NCBI GenBank assembly: GCA_005789375.1
Contig: SXXZ01000053.1
Coordinates: forward strand, 1-8,526
Source of the DNA: Verrucomicrobiales bacterium
GTDB lineage: Bacteria > Verrucomicrobiota > Verrucomicrobiae > Limisphaerales > UBA9464
Direction of reading: 5' to 3'
DNA length: 8,526 nucleotides
This document shows, one piece after another, positions 4,900 to 8,526 of the stretch. Within the stretch, counting starts at the first letter, position 1. Each line of letters starts with the position of its first letter. The notes beneath the pieces were generated by a model. It did no database searches. It saw only the letters and a list, made by a program, of their open reading frames with translations, and had not been told where the DNA came from. The translations under genes and the position numbers were made by a program.

Positions 4900-5856
4900 G
4901 TGGTTATATGGGCCGTGGCCAAGCCGGATTGCTTTGAACTGCACGATGGGTCGATTGTTAACATCCTCTATGAAGATCGTGGGGTGCTGGCTATCGATAA
5001 GCCGGCCGGCTGGATGCTGGGGCCCGATGACGGTGATCATGTCGACCGTAGTCTTCATCGGGCTTTGGTTGATTCCATCGAGGCGGGAGATTGGTGGGCT
5101 CGATCCCGGAACCTGAAGTTCCTACGCTTTGTGCATCGTTTGGATGCGCCGACCACCGGGGTTCTACTGTTCTCCAAGAGCCAAGGTGCCATGCCTGCGT
5201 TGTCGCGGGTTTTCGCCGAGCGGACTGTCAAAAAAGCCTACCTGGCGGTGACCGACGGCGTTCCTGGCTTGGGTGAATGGGTGTGCCGCGAGCCACTGGG
5301 GCCCGATCTGGTCGAGCATGGCAAGCACCGGGTAGATCATGGTCCTGAAGGAAAGCCGGCTGAGACAGGCTTCCGGGTGCTGGGCTCTCGCGAGGGTAGG
5401 GCGCTGGTGTTGGCGTTGCCGATCACAGGACGGACTCATCAGATCCGCTTGCACTTGGCGCATGCCGGATGCCCGGTCGCCGGCGATATTCTCTACGGTC
5501 GTAAGGACTTCCACGGACTGGCGCTGAGGGCCTTCCGGTTAGAATACCCGGATCCGTTCCTGCGGAGGCCGACGCTCATCATCGCGCCGACAGAGGGGTT
5601 CTGCCGCCGCTATGGCTATGATCCTCTGCTGGTGCCGGAAGAATTTCGGAATCGCCCCCGTCGGCCCGTGAGCGCAGCAGAGTCTCCCGTGGAAAAATCA
5701 GGAGGCCCGGTCCGGGCTAAGGCTCACCCGCAGGGAAAGCCGGCCTCCGCTCCGAGTCAGCCGAACCGGGTGGTCAAAAAGCCGACTCAGCGACCCGCTG
5801 GTGAGCGACCGGCCGATGGGGCCGGAGGTCAGCACAGTGCCGCCCCGAAGCAGTAG
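4900..5856 (+). CDS. RluA-family RNA pseudouridine synthase
   Basis: It converts specific uridines in rRNA or tRNA to pseudouridine. The catalytic segment RFVHRLDAPTTGVLLFSKS (about residues 77-94) carries the HRLD motif with the nucleophilic D82; ILYEDRGVLAIDKPAGW (22-38) is the usual entry into the catalytic core and PITGRTHQIRLHLAHAGCPVAGDILYG (174-200) is the second hallmark. There is no N-terminal S4 domain, so it resembles the short RluA/TruC/RluE-like group; the exact RNA target cannot be assigned. The start used is GTG at 4900; it lies in another frame from ATG 4898, and GTG 4915 is possible. After about residue 247 a Pro/Ala/Arg/Lys-rich tail of some 70 residues follows, unlike typical members. 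Residues 267-318 are antisense to the ABC ATPase gene, in the same codon register, which may explain the tail's composition. The gene is divergent from lysR. Confidence 0.9.
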   Translation: MVIWAVAKPDCFELHDGSIVNILYEDRGVLAIDKPAGWMLGPDDGDHVDRSLHRALVDSIEAGDWWARSRNLKFLRFVHRLDAPTTGVLLFSKSQGAMPALSRVFAERTVKKAYLAVTDGVPGLGEWVCREPLGPDLVEHGKHRVDHGPEGKPAETGFRVLGSREGRALVLALPITGRTHQIRLHLAHAGCPVAGDILYGRKDFHGLALRAFRLEYPDPFLRRPTLIIAPTEGFCRRYGYDPLLVPEEFRNRPRRPVSAAESPVEKSGGPVRAKAHPQGKPASAPSQPNRVVKKPTQRPAGERPADGAGGQHSAAPKQ

Positions 5857-6504
5857 GGCGTGGCTGAAGATCGGAGTGATTTCCTCGACGTGGTGGGTCA
5901 CGAGCACCAGCGTCGGGGCGTTGGGCCGGCGTGAAAGACGGGTCAGAAATTCTAGGAACAGCTCCCGGGCCACAGGGTCCAACCCGGTGCACGGTTCATC
6001 GAGGATTAGGAGTCGGGCGTCCGACATCATGGCCCGCGCGATGAGCACCCGTTGACGTTCGCCCTGTGAAAGCACAGCCCAGGGGCGACGAGCCAAGTGG
6101 CCGATTTCCACCGACTCCATCAGTTCGCGCGCTTTCGCGGCGTCGGACCGCTTGGGGGTTCCCCAGTAATCGATGATCGCGTAGCGGCCGCTGACCACGG
6201 TGTCGAGGGCGGGCTCAGTGTCGTTCATCATCTGCCGCACCGACGAACTGACGATCCCCAGCTTCATCCGAAGCTCCCTCCAGTCGGCCTGGCCGTACTG
6301 TTCACCGAGCAGAGCGATGTCGCCGCGTGTGGGCATCAGGTAACCCGCCAGCGCCGACAACAAACTGGTCTTACCCGAGCCATTGCCTCCCAAGAGCGCC
6401 CAATGCTCGCCGGGCATCACCCGCCAAGACAGGTCGGTGAGGATGGGGACACGGTCGCGGAGAATGGTTAGGTTCGTGATGTCGAGGACCGGTGCGGAAC
6501 TCAT
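5698..6504 (-). CDS. ABC ATPase, ModF/YlmA-like, no membrane domain
   Basis: A single nucleotide-binding domain of 268 residues: Walker A GGNGSGKT at 39-46, signature LSQGE at 145-149, Walker B LLILDE at 165-170, D-loop GLD at 174-176 and switch histidine H204 in THHVEEI. The Q-loop position (KLGIVSSSVRQ, about 82-91) has Ser where most transport ATPases have Gln, a feature I recall from the YlmA/ModF (COG1119) group. The tail SLSRLFDHPVRL also fits that group. No permease or binding protein is nearby, so transport is doubtful and the role is unknown; the name ModF (molybdate) is by family only. It is the last gene of the minus-strand cluster, 78 bases after queG, and has no strong Shine-Dalgarno sequence. 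Its last 159 bases overlap the convergent pseudouridine synthase gene. No trace of a second ATPase domain is present, unlike E. coli ModF. Confidence 0.9.
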   Translation of the reverse strand: MSSAPVLDITNLTILRDRVPILTDLSWRVMPGEHWALLGGNGSGKTSLLSALAGYLMPTRGDIALLGEQYGQADWRELRMKLGIVSSSVRQMMNDTEPALDTVVSGRYAIIDYWGTPKRSDAAKARELMESVEIGHLARRPWAVLSQGERQRVLIARAMMSDARLLILDEPCTGLDPVARELFLEFLTRLSRRPNAPTLVLVTHHVEEITPIFSHALLLRGGTVLTSGPIGRSLTSGSLSRLFDHPVRLTRSGGRLSLRVSLSPDRAS

Positions 6505-6564
6505 TGAACTCGAGAGCCTCGGGAATTGGCCTGCAAAAGGGAAGCAGCGGGGTGCCCCGAATGC

Positions 6565-6582
6565 TCCCCTGAATCCGGGGGA
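6565..6582 (-). other. Intercistronic hairpin after queG
   Basis: TCCCC (6565-6569) and GGGGA (6578-6582) pair around an 8-base loop, starting directly after the queG stop codon on the minus strand. It is short, has no T-run, and lies within the 78-base gap before the ABC ATPase gene; it may tune expression rather than end transcription. Confidence 0.25.
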
Positions 6583-7752
6583 TCATCGCCCAATGCCGGG
6601 AGCGGGTGAGGCTGATCTGATCCGGCGGAGCGCCCAGGCCGCGTGTTCGGCGATGAGGGGCTCGGGATCTTGGGCCGCCTGCGTCAAGGCCGGGATCGCT
6701 CGAGGGTCTCCGACATTGCCCAGGGCGACGCACACATTGCGTAGTAGCCCGCGCCGCTTGGTCCGCAGCAGGGGCGTGCCCGCGAAGCGCAATTTGAACG
6801 TCGCTTCGTCGAGGGACAGCAGTTCAAGCAAATCGGGTTGGGTCAGATCGGCTCGATGGTGTTCGCGCAAGATCGCTCCGGCGCGCGCAAAGCGGTTCCA
6901 AGGACAGGCGGCCAGGCAGTCGTCGCAGCCGAAGATGCGTGTGCCGATCGCGGGGCGCAGGTCTTCTGGAATGGAACCCCGATGCTCGATGGTGAGGTAC
7001 GAAATACACCGCCGGGCATCTAGCGTGAAGGGCGCGGGCAGGGCCCCGGTCGGGCAGGCGCTCATGCAGCGGGTGCAGGATCCGCAGCGGTTGTGCTCGG
7101 GCGCATCGGGCTCCAGATCGGCCGTCGTCAGAATCTCCGCCAAGAGGAACCAATTGCCCAGACTCCGGGAGATCAGGTTGGTGTGCTTTCCGACAAAGCC
7201 GATGCCCGCGCGTTGGGCCAGATCGCGCTCCAGGATGGGCCCGGTGTCGACGTACCACAGCGAGCGCTGCGTCACGCGGGCCTCGGTGTCGAGAAACTCC
7301 GTCAGGGCTCGCAAGGGTTCTTTGAGCAGATCGTGGTAGTCGGGATGCTGCGCGTAGCGGGCGACGACCCCGGACAGAGAGGGATACAAAGGACCGGCCA
7401 TCTCGGGGTCGGGATTGACACCGGCCGGGCCGCTGGGCGCCCGGTTTAAGCCCACAACCTCGGAGCCCGCGGGCCCCGAAACCTCCTGCTCGGCCGGCCG
7501 ATGATAGCTAATCGCCAAAGTGACCACGCTGCGAATCCCGGGCAGGACCCGCGAAAGATCCGCCCGCTTCTCCGGAGCCTTGGCTAGCCAGGCCATTTCG
7601 GCATGACGCCCCTCGTCCAACGCCCGCTCGAAGTCCGGGGCGGAGGCCGGTGGTTCGGCCGAGGTCACCCGGCAGGCGTCGAAGCCGAGCTCAATGGCCT
7701 TCTGTACGAGGGCGGCCTTGAGCTCGGCCTTGGGCGTGGCCCCTGAGCTCAT
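6583..7752 (-). CDS. queG: Epoxyqueuosine reductase
   Basis: The final step of queuosine synthesis: a cobalamin and two [4Fe-4S] clusters reduce epoxyqueuosine to queuosine at the wobble base of GUN-anticodon tRNAs. In the 389-residue product, WYVDTGP holds the conserved Asp (D169), RAGIGFVGKHTNLI is a family landmark, and the ferredoxin-like domain has C223, C226, C229, C233 (CGSCTRCMSACP), C249, and C276, C279, C283 (CDDCLAACP). A C-terminal HEAT-like segment (LRNVCVALGNVGDPRAIPAL...AAWALRRI) marks the long QueG form. The start ATG at 7752 is chosen because it overlaps the upstream stop codon as ATGA and gives the expected N-terminus; a longer frame to 7881 lacks family features and overlaps coding DNA. 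Residues about 88-122 are a Gly/Pro/Ala/Ser-rich insertion between ISYHRP and GVVARYAQ, longer than usual. No other queuosine gene is in the window. Confidence 0.95.
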   Translation of the reverse strand: MSSGATPKAELKAALVQKAIELGFDACRVTSAEPPASAPDFERALDEGRHAEMAWLAKAPEKRADLSRVLPGIRSVVTLAISYHRPAEQEVSGPAGSEVVGLNRAPSGPAGVNPDPEMAGPLYPSLSGVVARYAQHPDYHDLLKEPLRALTEFLDTEARVTQRSLWYVDTGPILERDLAQRAGIGFVGKHTNLISRSLGNWFLLAEILTTADLEPDAPEHNRCGSCTRCMSACPTGALPAPFTLDARRCISYLTIEHRGSIPEDLRPAIGTRIFGCDDCLAACPWNRFARAGAILREHHRADLTQPDLLELLSLDEATFKLRFAGTPLLRTKRRGLLRNVCVALGNVGDPRAIPALTQAAQDPEPLIAEHAAWALRRIRSASPAPGIGR

Positions 7753-8526
7753 CGACCCAGCATGCGGCGCAGCACGTTGTGGGTGATTTGCTGCACTCGG
7801 GGATCGGGCCCCTTGGGCTCGGTGTACACCTTGGGGTGCAGGTAGCCCGGCGGCTCGGCGAGGCCGTCGGCCCACCAGCAAGTGGCGGCGTTGAAGACGA
7901 TATTCGTCTTGGGTCCCGGATACGTCGTGGCGGTGTAAACGCCGCCGTTGGGCTTGCCTGGGGCGTCTTGCGTGGGGCCCGTGGCCACGATTTCGAGGCC
8001 CTTAATTAGCGCCGGATCTCCGTGCCATTCCCAGCCGATGAGTCCGGGGATGCGATCACCCTCCTTCATGCGGGTGTCCCGGTAAATCCAATGGTCGGGC
8101 CGCGTGCAAATCCAGTCGGCCCCACCGGTGACCGGCCCGGTGCTGTGGGCGCCGACCAATTCATTGGCGTAGGGCCGTTCGTGCTTGAGCGAACTCATGG
8201 ACACGAACTCACGGGTGCCTCCCGGCGGGCCGTACACACCCACCCGCTCAAAGGACCGCAGCTTGGGGTCGCCCTCGAGGATGCGTCCGCAGACGGCGTT
8301 GCCCGAAAAGAAGCCCACGCTGACGCCAGCCAGAATCGCCGCCTCGACATTGCGGTACATCTGGATCGTCCAGTACTCGTCGTGTCCGACGCTCAAGAGG
8401 CCATCGGTGCGCAACAGACCCGCGCGGTCGAAATGCGTGTCGGCATTCGAGATGTAGCTCACGTCATAGCCGTGGGCTTCGAGCCAGTACACGAAGGGGT
8501 ATTCCCACAGGAAGAACTCGCCTGAA
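7749..8526 (-). CDS. N,N-dimethylformamidase large-subunit-like protein (C-terminal part)
   Basis: About 258 codons are visible; the 5' end is beyond the right edge and the frame is open to it. Recognisable stretches are FLWEYPFVYWLEAHGYDVSYISNADTH, LLSVGHDEYWT and, near the end, NIVFNAATCWWADGLAEPP, which together match the C-terminal domain of the dimethylformamidase beta-subunit family. In the Paracoccus enzyme a mononuclear iron is held by Tyr, His and Glu, the last two spaced H-x-E; the HDE here may be that pair (inference from memory). Characterised members hydrolyse dimethylformamide to dimethylamine and formate, but most homologues are of unknown substrate, so activity on DMF should not be assumed. 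The small alpha subunit is not visible. Its TGA overlaps the queG ATG by four bases, which predicts translational coupling and one transcript. Confidence 0.8.
   Translation of the reverse strand, partial: SGEFFLWEYPFVYWLEAHGYDVSYISNADTHFDRAGLLRTDGLLSVGHDEYWTIQMYRNVEAAILAGVSVGFFSGNAVCGRILEGDPKLRSFERVGVYGPPGGTREFVSMSSLKHERPYANELVGAHSTGPVTGGADWICTRPDHWIYRDTRMKEGDRIPGLIGWEWHGDPALIKGLEIVATGPTQDAPGKPNGGVYTATTYPGPKTNIVFNAATCWWADGLAEPPGYLHPKVYTEPKGPDPRVQQITHNVLRRMLGR

Noticed and set aside
6383..7339. A 318-codon plus-strand frame opposite queG
   Set aside because: It is antisense to a clear queG with all eight cluster cysteines, is Arg/Ser-rich without domain features, and reflects GC-driven loss of stop codons.
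7753..7881. 43-codon N-terminal extension of queG
   Set aside because: Lies over the dimethylformamidase-like coding sequence, is Arg/Ala/Pro-rich, and ATG 7752 with the ATGA overlap gives the family's normal N-terminus.
8022..8525. A 167-codon plus-strand frame at the right edge
   Set aside because: Antisense to the dimethylformamidase-like gene, which has strong family segments; the plus-strand translation has none.

Overview
The window looks like a chromosomal housekeeping stretch from a moderately GC-rich Gram-negative bacterium of the PVC superphylum, most likely Verrucomicrobiota. The basis is resemblance: a long-form IspH starting with an NLRRPDVM-type motif, an IF-3 with a charged C-terminal tail, a well-conserved LysR protein beginning QIESFKVFCDLAET, and a dimethylformamidase-like gene beside queG. 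No 16S or other decisive marker is present, so the phylum is an inference. The right third (about 5.6-8.5 kb) looks GC-richer than the infC-lysR part.

Layout from left to right: (1) the 5' part of a minus-strand FAD-dependent, halogenase-like oxidoreductase runs off the left edge. (2) A short divergent spacer with a GAGGG-type inverted repeat leads to plus-strand ispH, infC and folA. These serve isoprenoid synthesis, translation initiation and folate synthesis. Each gap is 128-154 bases, and candidate promoters lie before infC and folA, so they may be separate units. (3) A 351-base gene-free spacer, 3394-3744, is rich in dyads and carries a 13-bp inverted repeat 178 bases apart. (4) A minus-strand LysR regulator and a divergent plus-strand RluA-type pseudouridine synthase are separated by about 240 bases with tandem AAAAGGGG...CAC repeats. 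(5) A minus-strand cluster is transcribed right to left: a dimethylformamidase-like protein (cut by the right edge), queG overlapping it by an ATGA junction, then a ModF/YlmA-type soluble ABC ATPase. The ATPase gene overlaps the 3' end of the pseudouridine synthase gene tail-to-tail by 159 bases.

Functionally the genes are mostly unrelated core metabolism and RNA biology: IF-3 for initiation, QueG for the tRNA wobble base, and an RluA-like enzyme for RNA pseudouridine. I see no phage, CRISPR, toxin-antitoxin or defence system, no tRNA or rRNA, and no complete mobile element. The points worth checking are the structured folA-lysR spacer, the register-matched antisense overlap, the coupled dimethylformamidase-like/queG pair, infC without rpmI-rplT, and the REP-like remnants in spacers.
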